DNA from: Smittium culicis
Lineage: Eukaryota > Kickxellomycota > Harpellomycetes > Harpellales > Legeriomycetaceae
Assembly (NCBI GenBank): GCA_001970855.1
Contig: LSSN01006060.1
Location: forward strand, 1 to 24,061
Reading direction: 5' to 3'
DNA: 24,061 bases
Shown here: positions 8,821 through 20,315 of the stretch, piece after piece
Layout: each line of letters starts with the position of its first letter
Position numbering within the stretch: position 1 is the first letter of the stretch
Translations under genes and position numbers: made by a program
The notes under the pieces: generated by a model
Database searches by the model: none
What the model was told of the DNA's origin: nothing
Seen by the model: only the letters and a program-made list of their open reading frames with translations

Positions 8821-10249
8821 ATGGCACTTAAAGGGTATACTAAATCGATCAAAGTGCAATCATACGGATTCCTAAAACCTAATTAAGTTGGTTAAAAGTG
8901 GTTTTTTTGTAAAAATGTACCATCAGAAATAAAAATTAAAAATTCTTCAAGTAGTACGAGAAAGATTTGTGGTAGCTTCGATGCTAGAAGAAATGTATGA
9001 AGTTGAATATAATTATTACATTTTAATATTAAAGTGTAACTCAAATAAATTAGGGCGTAATCTCTCGGGAATTGAAGTAGATTCAGAAGAATTCTATTAA
9101 AGTAATATAAAGCTAGTTTAAATTGTACAAAAATGCTTTCAAGCTGATTTAAAAGTAATCGTTTGAAATATTATAAAATAGATTTGAAAAAGAAAAATCA
9201 ATATATATATATATATATATATATATATCATATAAAACAAAAAAACAAATCTAAACGAAACCGACGATTATAATGGAAACCTCATAATAATTAACACACC
9301 GCCGTATAAAGGATTTGAATTACGGAAGATAATCCCAAAAGTTAATCAAGAATTAACAAATCCAGGCAAATTTCTACGTATTTCGGTCTTGAAGTATAAA
9401 TCTCTATAACACATTCCTATCTAAAAGTACTGAATTATCGTTTAAAATTTAGCAGAGAAAAGAATTCCTAAACACTTAACTTCAATATATGTTGCAATAA
9501 ACCTTCTACAAAAAGTTGCACCAAAACCCTTAAATATTGAAAATCATCAGAGCACTGAAATTAAGAAATTACATAACTTAAATAAAAAAAAATTATTTAT
9601 AAAAGAGTAAGAACACCTAAACCCAAAAAAATAATAAAAAAAAAGTTCTTAGTGTAGGTGAAACACTTCAGGGGGTATTAAATAAGAATCTATATCAAAA
9701 TATCGAATCTTTAAATGAGACAATACCAGATTATACACAAGTAATGCATACTAATATTATAAATAATAATTTAAATGATTTACTAAGAAGCAAATAGAGG
9801 ATAAATATGTAAAAATATCATTATTTGGTAAAAAATTATAATTGATCAGAGATATATTTATTTGGCGAAACTATTAGGAAGTTTAATTTAGACGATTTAT
9901 AAAGCAAAAAAATTCAGTTTGGCGATAGCATTAATGCATTAACCATAGATAAAAAACGATGAAAAATAAAAAAAAATTGCTGATAAAAAAAATTTTTTTT
10001 GATTAGTTTTCTATGCTTAAGTGTAAGAATAAAGCCTATTCAAAAGGCGAAATACTAAAGAACTAGGTGAAAAAATCAGTAGAAGTCCAGTGGTTTTGAA
10101 TTATAAATATTTAATGCACCTATACCACTTATTAAAAACATTAAACTTAGTATAAGTCCTGAATTTAAAGGCTATATCTCAAATAAAGAAAATGAAACGA
10201 TTGCTGATAGTACAGTCGCTCTATTTTTACATTGCGTTTTAATTTCATA
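8821..10249 (+). pseudogene. Decayed protein-coding sequence, plus strand, family unknown
   Basis: A series of plus-strand stretches reads as protein, broken by stops and frame changes. Examples: 8821-8886 (MALKGYTKSIKVQSYGFLK); 9059-9101 (KLGRNLSGIEVDSEEFY); 9242-9409, 55 codons including NLIIINTPPYKGFELRK and then NPGKFLRISVLKYKS; 9451-9606, over 50 codons including RIPKHLTSIYVAINLLQKV; about 9640-9795 (SVGETLQGVLNKNLYQN, then SLNETIPDYTQVMHTNI); 10111-10249 (APIPLIKNIKLSISPEFKG, then ENETIADSTVALFLHCVL). At this AT content stops should occur about every ten codons, so several 45-55 codon runs close together suggest a dead ORF, probably of a mobile element. I could not assign a domain, and no catalytic motif is intact. 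Confidence 0.4.
9200..9229. repeat. (AT)n microsatellite
   Basis: About 14 uninterrupted AT dinucleotides inside the decayed region. Confidence 0.95.
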
Positions 10250-12602
10250 ATAATTGTAATATCCAATAATATTATCCTTTATTCTTCAAGTTATTTTATA
10301 AAGTTAAAGTTTATTATAGGGTTTTTAATATATAATAATTAACTAAACAATAATTTCATCTAAAATCATTAATAAAGGAAAAATATATCCTCAGTTTATA
10401 TTTTTTATTTTTATATATTAAGATTCCTTTCAAATATACCTTATTTAAACTTTGATAGAAATTCAAATTAGATCTTCACCTTCAAGATGAAATTCGCTCA
10501 TAATTGAAAAGAATAATGAAAGGGTGAAAAAATATTAAAACAGATATTAATTCTGAGGAGGATTTAACTATAGATTATGGCCATTATATAAATATACTGC
10601 CACCATTTAAAAGTAATATTATTATATAATAACCATTCCATAAATTTTATTCGAGTTTTTAACAAAAGTGAAAGTATAATTGATAGAACTATACTTATCA
10701 AAATATTTGTTAAAGTAAATTTATATTGAGAATGAAATAGATTGGCAAGTTTTAATATATTTATTCGTAGAGTGTATTTTCAATTTGGAAGGACAAGATT
10801 TCTAAGGAATATTTAGTTATATTATTTTGAGAATGAATGGTAATAGTAATTCTTATTTTTTAAAGCCTTGATAATAATTAAAAACATAATTTTTTGAGTT
10901 TATTAGTAGCAATATGTAATAGGCTTGATTATAATCATCTTAATTAGCTAATAAGAACACATTTATCTCATTAAATTTTTACCAGCAGAGAATCAAAGTT
11001 ACTAACTTTATGTATAAGAGTCGCTACTGAGACCAAATACTTTGGATCTTTTGAGCATATGAGATAGGGCTCATGTTGAAATTGGGTCTATTTTAAATCT
11101 AGAGCTTCATTTATCAATAAAGAGTTTAAATTTTGGTTTAAAAGGTTTATTTGATTATAAAAGTTGATTTTTTTATTAATAGTGGGTTGACAAAAAAAAA
11201 TTAAAGTTATTTAATGAAATAATAAATTATTTTCTTTAGTGTTGTTTCATTTTTCCCCTTTAACTATTCCTATTATTTTATGATATTTATTTTGTCTTTT
11301 TGTGGCAGCTTTTATACTTTTCTTATTTCATATCAAATTTTGTAACATTAATTTTTTTTCTAGTTAATTTTATAAATTTCATTTCATTTAGCCATTAATT
11401 ATTGTATTTAATTGACCTGTACATTTTATTTTGACATCATTACAATACTTATTAAAAGTTTCGTTGTTATTATCGTTGATCAAAAAGTATTAATTTATAA
11501 ATATGATTCTCAGAAAACACTAGAAGAATCAAAATTATATAATCGGATTACAAAGAGAATTCTTTGGTCGTTTATACACTTTCGCATATATTTGAAAGCT
11601 TAAAAGTAAGTTAATCAAGGTTAAGTATATAAATCAGAGCTTAGCTACCCCTCATAGTGTAGCTAAGATTTTCAAAGATACATATTATTCCCATAATTTC
11701 TTGTCGCAGATCTGGATCCAGTTTTTATGATCCATACTTTTTTCTATTTTCATATAGATTAACATTTTAAATCCATCCCCTTACAAATACTAGTTAAAGA
11801 TAATTATATTTATTATACAAATTGTTTGAAAATTTTTTAAAAAAATCATAAAAATCGATTAAAACAAAAGAAAACATGCACCAATAAATTCATGTACTCA
11901 AACAGATATCCACGTCTATTCACCCAAAAAAAACTTTTTATAATATGAGTAACGAAATTATTTACATAGAAAACTGCAGTAATTTATATTGAGTAAGGCT
12001 AAATATTAATAATAGAATCAACAGGAGTTGGTTTTGAAATAAATACTTATAACTTTAAATAAATCGCAAAAATAAAAATATATTTATATCAAATCGATAC
12101 CCTATTTCTAAAAGAATGAATATTATAACTGCGTTGGAAATTTCACTTTATTTTGAACGATATTTTGAGTGAGTATTTATTTAAAACCAAGAACATATTA
12201 ATAGAGATAGCATATAAACTTGGTTAGTCACTAGATTATCATTATGCGTTAATCTAGTTATTTAGAACCAATATTTAGAATTTACTAGTTATAATGTATC
12301 GTTATAGATATGAGATATGAGATATGAGATAGTATTTAATTACTCGCATCATCGAATAATAAAAAAATGGAGAGTATCTTTTACAGAAAAACTGTAGTAA
12401 AAACAAATGCATATGGTTAAAATATAAAAAATATAATTGTAAACAACTCACAAACTTCAATTATTTAAAATAAATTTATTTTGTGGGTGAGATATATATA
12501 TTTGGTTTTTTATGCCAGTTATTCTTCAAACTGAATAAAATAATTAATGTATACCTATAAAATTCAGTAAGAGATATTAAATAGCACTTAAATCAGTAAT
12601 GA
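10250..12602. other. Very AT-rich stretch without a recognisable gene
   Basis: Only scattered short open stretches occur. The longest is 11412-11603 on the plus strand (63 codons, ending ...KTLEESKLYNRITKRILW...), which has no ATG at its head, no recognisable domain and may be another relic. No tRNA or structured RNA was seen. Confidence 0.5.
12307..12332. repeat. Short tandem repeat, 7-bp unit GATATGA, about 3.6 copies
   Basis: GATATGA occurs three times head to tail, followed by a partial fourth copy (GATAG). Confidence 0.9.
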
Positions 12603-12767
12603 GCCAAACTATTTGAAGATAAAATAGAATTGAGCCTTTAGATAGTGAACTTATCTTTTGAAGACTTAAAAATGATAAATGATGAAATATTAGACAGAAA
12701 CTCTTTGAATAATATACCAGATCAATTGAGAATAATAAAAAACGTATTAATATTACATATCCAATAA
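12603..12767 (+). pseudogene. Decayed coding fragment, plus strand
   Basis: Fifty-four codons with a single stop, reading AKLFEDKIELSL, stop, then NLSFEDLKMINDEILDRNSL and NIPDQLRIIKNVLILHIQ, ending in TAA. The SLNxIPD pattern vaguely echoes SLNETIPD in the relic near 9.7 kb, so both could derive from related elements. No domain is recognised. Confidence 0.3.
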
Positions 12768-13488
12768 CAAAACTCTAAATTCTCCATCATTACAGGTCAT
12801 GATACACATAGAATAAATACCAAAAATGGCATAAATCTGATATATATCATGTATTAACCGTTTTTTTTTTTTTTTTGAATATACATGGTGTCTCCAATGC
12901 TCTAATGGCTAAGTTTCATAAAATAAACAATTTATTTCTCTATTTCTCCAAAATTACTAGCAGAAATCACAAAAAAATCTGGAATGTATTGGTCTGTAAA
13001 CGTTTAAAAATTAGTATTAACTAAAAAAAATAAATATACTACTAGGAAAATGTTTTATTCCATTATAATTCGGAATACTTATAAGAAATAATTCATCTAT
13101 AAATACAATTAAAGACTTAGTTACTGCAAATGTAATTTCACAAAAGTTAATTTATACATCTAATTACGATAAGTCTAAAGAAAATCGGATTATGATTTAA
13201 TTTAACAAAAAATTAGTATGTGGTTTTTTATGTTAAAATAGACTGTTTAATTATAAGATTAAGATTTAAACAATCAAAAAACAGTCAAATTGCTAACATA
13301 TTCTCTTTTTGATTTTTAAAGTGGGAAAATATTAGTTCCTATAAATTCTTACAAAATAAAAAAGGTTAAATTAAAGAATTACAATTATACTTACTAAAAA
13401 TATCTGTAATTATGTGTTTTTTTTTTTGAAAAATTTTGTAAAAGCTTAAATAAACAAATTATAATATTAGTCTGCGTAAATTGGTATA

Positions 13489-13600
13489 CTAGAAGATGAG
13501 ATAATTCTAAATTCACCAACCTGCAAAGAAGAAATTATTTCATTCATTATTTATTAGTCTAAAAAATTATTTAGAGACCCATATGTTTAAACCTTTCAGT
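13489..13600 (+). pseudogene. Decayed coding fragment, plus strand, similar to one at 20.3 kb
   Basis: Reads LEDEIILNSPTCKEEIISF, a stop, then SKKLFRDPYV. A second stretch at 20316-20408 reads IDLNSPTSATCRKEKGFIWV, and the shared LNSPT...C-KE block suggests two diverged copies of one ORF. Function is unknown. Confidence 0.3.
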
Positions 13601-13932
13601 ATTAATAAATATAGATAAAATTATTCCTAAATGACAATTAAGCTTTATTAAGGGAAAAAAAAAAGATACCCTATTGTAATTAAATAGTTTTTGTTCAACT
13701 ATATGTTATGAAGTTTTCTTGGAGAATCGTTTCAAAAAACGTGTGAAAGTCTCGAGGTCTAAATTAAAATAATGGGGTAATGACCATCAAAGATCCATTA
13801 AAAAAAATTAACTATCCAAATTATTAGAATTATTAGAATTTTTTTAAGTCGTCAAAATTATTGTCTATATGAAGATTTGATAATATAATTAAAGATTTTT
13901 TAGGGAGTTATATTTTCAACATCACAAATATA

Positions 13933-14260
13933 TCAGGGAAAACCTACTTTATAATTAAAAGTGATATTAATTCCTGAAGTTAAAATATTTCTTCTCCATT
14001 GGCTCATGTTAAAACTTTTACAATAATTATCCACTTGAGATAAATTTATTTCATTTAACAGTAAATCGAGGGAGTTATTATACGTGGAAATGTCCTCGTT
14101 TATAGTAAATTATCATTTCAGAAATTATCATTTCAGAAATTATCATTTCAGAAATTATCAATTATAGTTCCTAATGCAGATGGAAAACCAGAATCATCGT
14201 CATCAGGAAATGAATCATTTTCACTATTAAAAGAATAATTATCAGAATAATAGCTCATAA
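13933..14260 (-). pseudogene. Decayed coding sequence, minus strand (possible retroelement ORF)
   Basis: On the minus strand, 14250-14158 reads an acidic segment (DNYSFNSENDSFPDDDDSGF, then PSALGTIIDNF). This is followed by the 15-bp tandem repeat, and then by about 57 open codons in another frame from about 14103 to a TGA at 13935-13933. That frame includes LDLLLNEINLSQVDNY, SQWRRNILTSGINITF and NYKVGFP. Reading direction, composition and spacing fit one protein disrupted by two frame changes. An acidic stretch followed by W-x(3)-I/L-x(2)-G-x-x-I-x-F recalls the region just before the reverse transcriptase in DIRS-type elements, but the match is weak and no RT catalytic motif is preserved downstream. 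Confidence 0.38.
14107..14160. repeat. 15-bp perfect tandem repeat, 3.6 copies
   Basis: The unit AAATTATCATTTCAG is repeated exactly three times, plus nine bases of a fourth. On the minus strand one frame gives a five-residue repeat (I-S-E-M-I). Because the unit is a multiple of three it would not shift the frame. The identity between units implies recent slippage within otherwise decayed DNA. Confidence 0.93.
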
Positions 14261-16676
14261 CTAAAAAGATAAATATTAAAATTTATTTAACTTATAAAAA
14301 ATTAGAATTAGAAACAATCAAATAAATTGTAAAATATGTTATAGAATAATTTATTAGCGATATACAATAATTATAATTTTAAAGATAATATTAATAAAAA
14401 TGAATAAAAGTAACATTAGTATATAATATAAGAGAAAAAAAACTAAAAAACATAAAAGTGTGGAAATACTAAAAATATAAAATTTAAATAAAATCAATGA
14501 AATTAAGGCAGAAAAATAAAAATCAATAGATTCAAAAATAAAAAGGTATATATCAAAAATAATATCACGTAAATAATATGCCAGTCAATGGAAATGGGGG
14601 AAAAAATTCTAAATTTGCGCAGGAAAGGTCCTAAAAATGGATTAGTTTAAATTGTTTTTTTTTTTTTGTAATATAGTTAAAGTTAATTATAAGTTTATAT
14701 TAGTTTACATTTTTGTTTATATTGTAGTTTTGGTATATCTATCAATTTGTATAAATTTTTATTTACTTTGTATAATTTTTTTTTTCGGCTCAGTTTTATC
14801 CAAAAAAATTTCTAGCCAGGAATATTTTTCTTTTCAACCATTATTGGAGCTCTGAAATGTAATTCCAAAACACTTTACAGTCTTTTTTTTTCTCTTCAGT
14901 TTAATCACTTTAATTGAGCAGTTTAAGTTGGTATTTGTGACATTTTTAAGGGTAAATATTAAAACAAAAATATCTGGTGGATAAAATTGAAGAAGCAAAA
15001 AAATGAATATATTTTGGTAGACTTTTTTTAGTCTTCTGAACAGGAACGCTCATTTTTAAAAAAGCCATTTTTGATCTACCGCCTGGTAAAGGATTAATTT
15101 CAACTTTCTAATTCCGAAAAATTCTAAATCTTTTATAATATTTTTTTACTGGAGCGTATTAGATAAAACTACTACAGCAGTTCATTTGGGAATTCTCATT
15201 AATTTTTCGTATATTCTTGATATCTTTTTATGTTCTCCAAATAAATATACTCCAAGAAATAATTTTTGAGCTGCTTTTAGCGTCATTAAAGCTTTTTAAG
15301 ATAAGATTTTGCTCTGCATTGGTGATATAATGTCAGTTTATTTCCCCAAAAGCCATGATTCTTTTACCGTAAGTTTTTTTTATTATCTGAATTCCTTATA
15401 GCTTTATTTTTAAATCCTCTGAAGCAACATTATTTTTCACTATGATATAGAAAGCTGAAATTTTTTCGATAATAATCTCAAATTATGGTGATTTGATTCT
15501 GAAATGGAGTTTATATCCCGCTTTTCTGCCATTTAAATATATTAATTATATCTCTAAAGTCTCGCATTTCATTCTAAATGATATTATGATTTATTATCTA
15601 GAAAATGGTTAAGTATCTAGAAACTGAGAAAATATATCGCCAATTTTCATTCTCAAAGTAATTATTCGATCGAGTAAGGTTTTTTATCTAGGATAAAATT
15701 TGCATTTGTGTAGTTTTTAAACGTATCACTACCTATGTTTTCTATTAAGAGTTTAATGTATTATGTAAGAAATATATATATTAGAGCTTTTAAAGTGCGC
15801 TTTTATGTTTCAGCGAATGTTTATTAAAGTTGAGAGTAAAAAAATAGATATAGACTTTCTTACTTATGTTTTAATTTCGATCTTTATTCCAATAATTATT
15901 TTTTTAAAGTTTATAATATAATAAATTTTTTTGAATTTAAAGAGAATTTTTAGATTCAATAATTTATGAGTTTTAAGAATTCTGTATACATTTTTACCCT
16001 ACCTTTGATGCTATTTATTTTATTTAAAATAAATTCCTAATTAATTATTAATGATAAAACCAGCTATAAAAGATCTTAATAACTAAAATTCGAGAGCGAG
16101 GTAAACATTCTCCATGCTCAGCTTTTATATCATGTGCTTATAGAAATTTTGATATCTTTTATAAAAATTTAAGCTTCTGGTGTCGTTTTCTTTTTATTTT
16201 GATCTCATTAAATTATTTGATTAAATTTCATCTAATTATCTTTATATTCTTAAAAATTATAATAATCTACAGACCTTAAATCTAAAATCGCTTTTTTCTC
16301 TATTCGTTTTCCTTTTTTGTTTGAAAAGTTAAGAATTTTATACCAAACTGATTTTATTTCCCCTCTTTCTTTGATTTAAATCGAAAATATAATAAATTTC
16401 TTTAAATTTCGCTCAGTCGTATATTCACCCTACGACACATTATTATAATTTTTTTCTCTAAATTTAAAGTTGGTTTGATTATCTTAACTTGTAATTTACT
16501 CTTTAAAGAATTCCTATCACATTTTGCTTTAAATTATCCAAGTATTTTTATTATTATTTATCTTTATCCTTAATGGACTATAGATGTACCAGCTCAAATT
16601 TCTTTATTCTTTATTCTTTAACATACAATTTTAATAATAGCGCCATATCATTTTTAGTAATTGTATTTTAGATCTA
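14261..16676. other. AT-rich stretch with a purine/pyrimidine strand switch, no intact gene
   Basis: Up to about 14.64 kb the plus strand is A-rich; from the T14 tract at about 14654 it becomes T-rich. A probable degraded end of the TTAA-type MITE family lies at about 15068-15097 (minus: TTAATCCTTTACCAGGCGGTAGA), and a weaker one at about 14605-14634. No intact ORF or RNA gene is seen. Confidence 0.4.
15068..15097 (-). mobile_element. Fragment of TTAA-type MITE (one terminus), minus orientation
   Basis: The minus strand starts TTAATCCTTTACCAGGCGG and continues with a TAGATCAAAAATGGC block that parallels the left end of copy B (TTAACCCTTTCCAGCGCAG, then TAGACTATTTTTGACC). No opposite terminus was found within 300 bp, so this is a remnant. 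Confidence 0.35.
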
Positions 16677-16803
16677 GTATTGGCTAAAAATATTTTTCAG
16701 AGTTTTTATATCTTCTTCTATAGTTACTATACGTTTAAAAACTGCCGAAAAATCTTTTTCAAAAGTTCTTAATGAATCCGTAGTCTTAATTTGAGTATGA
16801 AAT
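16677..16803 (-). pseudogene. Decayed coding fragment, minus strand, coiled-coil-like
   Basis: Forty-two open codons between stops read TQIKTTDSLRTFEKDF, SAVFKRIVTIEED and IKTLKNIFSQY. After two stops the same frame continues (NTITKNDMALLLKLYVKE). The heptad-like spacing of hydrophobic residues and the charged composition suggest a helical or coiled-coil segment, as in many retroelement Gag/ORF1 N-termini, but no specific family is recognised. More minus-strand pieces with protein-like texture lie on both sides (about 14.9-17.3 kb). Confidence 0.33.
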
Positions 16804-17387
16804 TATACCATTATCTAAAAAGTTATCTTTTTTTCAGATTTTGTGAAGAATACTGAGTGTTTAGATAAATTATGTATGATTTCCTCTTTTTCATTTTTTT
16901 ATATCAATATTTTTATATCTTCTCACTTATTTCCCAGATTTTTTATGACTATTTTTTAATACTCAGCTAAAGATTGTACAATATTTATTTTATCTTTTCT
17001 CTGTCATTATAAATTATTTCTAGAATAAATTACCTATATTTTTTTTCTATAAGTTCCAATTTCAATATTTTTTTATCTTTCGTTTTAATTAGTTCTTTCT
17101 AATCCAAGAAAGTTTTTTTTCTTGAACTGGGATTTGAATGTTTCCAAGATCATTAATTCTCTGATTTATACCTCGATTCATTATCTGGATTTGTCATTCA
17201 ATTGAAATTCTCTACCTCCAAAAATTCTGATTCCTTCTATTCTTTATTTTAGTAATTTAAAACTTCTTAATTCATCCTTTGGTGCTCTTATCAATTTTAA
17301 TATTTAATAACACTGAAAAAAATATTTTTAATTTTTTTGAATGGTATTCGTCTTACACTTTATTTATTAAACAAACGTATCTGTCAT

Positions 17388-17484
17388 GAATGGAACTTTC
17401 TAGAGCTTTCTATAATGTTCCTGAATATTCATATATCATCAGCAGCAATGTTCTAGGATGTTATATAACGTTCTAGAACATTTC
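17388..17484. promoter_or_regulatory. Heat-shock-element array (HSF binding sites)
   Basis: HSF binds alternating GAA and TTC blocks spaced 5 bp apart. On the plus strand blocks begin at 17388 (GAA), 17393 (GAA), 17398 (TTC), 17403 (GAG), 17408 (TTC), 17418 (TTC), 17423 (GAA) and 17428 (TTC), all on one 5-bp grid. A second cluster is TTCTAGAACATTT at 17471-17483, with another TTC at 17451. A TATA-like TTATATAA lies at 17460-17467, and a minus-strand TTAATAAATAAAG lies at about 17358-17370. No intact gene flanks it; the decayed minus-strand material below 17.3 kb is the nearest candidate target. Confidence 0.55.
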
Positions 17485-20310
17485 CAAAATTTCTTATCGA
17501 TATTAATTTTTCTTAAGTAATAATTTTACGTGTTCATATTTTTAAACATCGATAACGATTTATTTTGATTATAAATCAAACTTGATTAGCAATCAAAAAG
17601 TTATTTTTCTATAGCTTTCTTTTTAGTTTATTCTTTAGTTTTTCTTTGAAGTTTATGACCTAAAACCAAGCAACGGAAAAAGTATAAAAAGTTTACGTTT
17701 TTTCTGTCTTGAATTCGATATCTAGCATCTTGTATACTTTCTAATAAGTAATAAATAAATATCTTTATAGTAAATATAACTTTTGAATTCACTTGCCTTG
17801 TACTCTTATATACCATATCTTGACAGTATTACCTAAATTAATAAAAAAATTTACACTTAACTCATTTAGTTAATCAAAATTTATCTAAAATATAAATAAT
17901 AAGTATAACCTAGCTTAATTTAAATAGTATAAAATTTAAAAATTCGTTCATTTTTATATTCTTGGCTATTAATTAATTTATATTAAACATTTTAATTTTA
18001 TATTAAATTCTAGTTTCACTTAGGATAATTCAATTAAAAATGCATAATAAATGCAGATTAATTATCTCACAAAATTTATAAAAATTTTATAAAATTTAAA
18101 ATGTATAACGCAATTTAATTAAAAAGTGTTTTTTTTTTTTGTAGCTAATATAAATCAATTATAATTCATTACTCAAAATAAAAAATTTTCAAATTTATTT
18201 ATAATATTTAAAGTAATACTATTAAAATAACTGCTCATATACACCCACTTCTTTATTAGCTCAATACCATTTAAATTGATTAAATAAAGAACTCTTAACG
18301 AATGCAAAAAATTTTTCGGTATAAATTTATTTTCCTAATTATTCATCAGTTTTTAATTTGATTGAAGGAATTGAAAGGATATTTCAATTTTTGTATATAA
18401 TTATTTACCTTATAAAATATTATTTTCTCTAAATAATCCTATAATTTTTTATTGGATAAAAATTAAATATAAATTTTCATACACGTAACGCTTCTGATTA
18501 TCAAATGACTCCATAATAAATAATCTCCCAATAATTTTTAAAAATAAGATCCTAATCGATAAATTTGAGCTCATAATAAAATATTATATTTGATAATAGT
18601 CAGAAAAATAAAATAATTATCTATATAAAAAATACTAAAAATACTAAAAAATTTCCAAATATAAATAAATTTATTGAGTAAAAATAATTTAAATTAGAAA
18701 ATTATTTATCTAAAATTATAATCTGACGGGAAATTTGTATACAGCATATTTAATTGAACACAAAATTTTTATATTTATACCAATTAATTATTTTTTTGAA
18801 TTATAATTTTAATTAAACATTTAGAATAGCTTTATTTTATTCTGGTATTTTAGCGTTATTTATTAATTCAGAGATTATTTTTATAATATAACATAATTTT
18901 TTTCAAAAACGAGTATTTAAAAAATATTTTTAAACTTATAAAATTAAGAAAACTAGTAAACATACCTAATGATTTAAAAAAAAATAAATCATGCCATTTT
19001 ATAGGATATTCATTTATTATGTAAATATAGTTTAATTATATCACTAATAGCAGTATTTTAACATAAAAAATTTTTAATTGAATTAAATATAAAAAATTCA
19101 TTTTGGGTGAGTTTAAACCAATTCAAATGACTTTTTCATCTGCCTAAAAATAAAAATAGCTCTGAATTTTAGAACATGCACTAGAAGTTTTATGGCTTTT
19201 TATTATTATTTTTTAACCGTAAAAAAACTGTGTTAGTCATATAAAAAGTTATTAAATAATTTTTTATATGCTAAATAAAAATAATAAGCATTAATTTATA
19301 TTATTTTTATTAAAATTATTTTTATATTTTTTCTATAGATTGTAAATTAAATAAATAAAAGTTGATTATAGGTTATTTTTAATAAATTCGATCTTTTAAT
19401 TATATATTTGCTATCTGTAGAGTAATGTATAATCTGGATTAGAATTAAGTACATGTTTAATAGTATTTTATATTACTCTATACAATATATATTTATAATT
19501 TATAACGCGTATCAAAATAATCATTATAGAGTAAATCCTGCTATATTTGAAATAATAGTTCAGAAAATTTCATATTTTACTATTTATATCAAATTATCTT
19601 ATACTAATGCTTCTTTGTTAATCTATCGATTTTATTTTTATTCTTAGCTCTATTGAATATAATATCTTATTCATTATTCATTATACATGCTATTTTTATT
19701 TTTTAATATGTTGACGAGATTATTATTTTCAGGTTAGTTTTTACCTTTTAAAAATTTCAAGTATCTCTCTTACCAATTTTATATGTTCTTTGATTGTTTA
19801 ATAAAAAATAAATTCTGCTAAACATATTTTTTGAGTGTTCTAATATAAAAAGTATTTCAATTTTTATTTAATCATTTTCATTTCATTTTGAAATTTTTAT
19901 TTGCTAAAATAAAAATAAATATTTTAATAGCTTAATTCTTTACTCAATTTTTGAAAATACAGCGCTTCATGTTATAAATTTCTTAGAAAAATTCGTTTTA
20001 TAAAATTTATTAGTTTAAAATAGTTCTATCCAAAGTTTGATAACTATGAAAAATTTCAGTGATCTTGATATATACGCCAGTTCAGGCCTTTTTTGGTTCA
20101 AAGTAATATTTAAATTTTAAAACAATTTTAAACATTGGTTTTAACTTTCACTTGTTTCTCGAATTTTAAAATAAATATTGTAATTTTGAAAGAATCAATG
20201 GAAATATTTATTTTTTATTATATGTAATGAATAGAAGTCGATTTTTTTTTTTTTGTATAATTAAGAACTGAATCAATATCTGAGGGTAGGGGTATCTTTC
20301 AGTTAGTAAA
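17485..20310. other. Extremely AT-rich stretch, no gene seen
   Basis: A/T homopolymers and short fortuitous ORFs only, such as a 62-codon one on the minus strand (17628-17816) and a 64-codon one on the plus strand (19453-19647), both of low-complexity composition. No tRNA, rRNA or structured repeat was recognised. Confidence 0.5.
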
Positions 20311-20315
20311 TTGAT

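Noticed and set aside
14652..14855. 67-codon plus-strand ORF, very hydrophobic
   Set aside because: Translation of a T-rich tract (poly-Phe/Ile/Tyr/Leu); no domain and no conserved pattern.
17628..17816. 62-codon minus-strand ORF
   Set aside because: No recognised motif; length is compatible with chance in a desert this large.
19453..19647. 64-codon plus-strand ORF
   Set aside because: Low-complexity Ile/Tyr/Phe composition expected from random A/T sequence.
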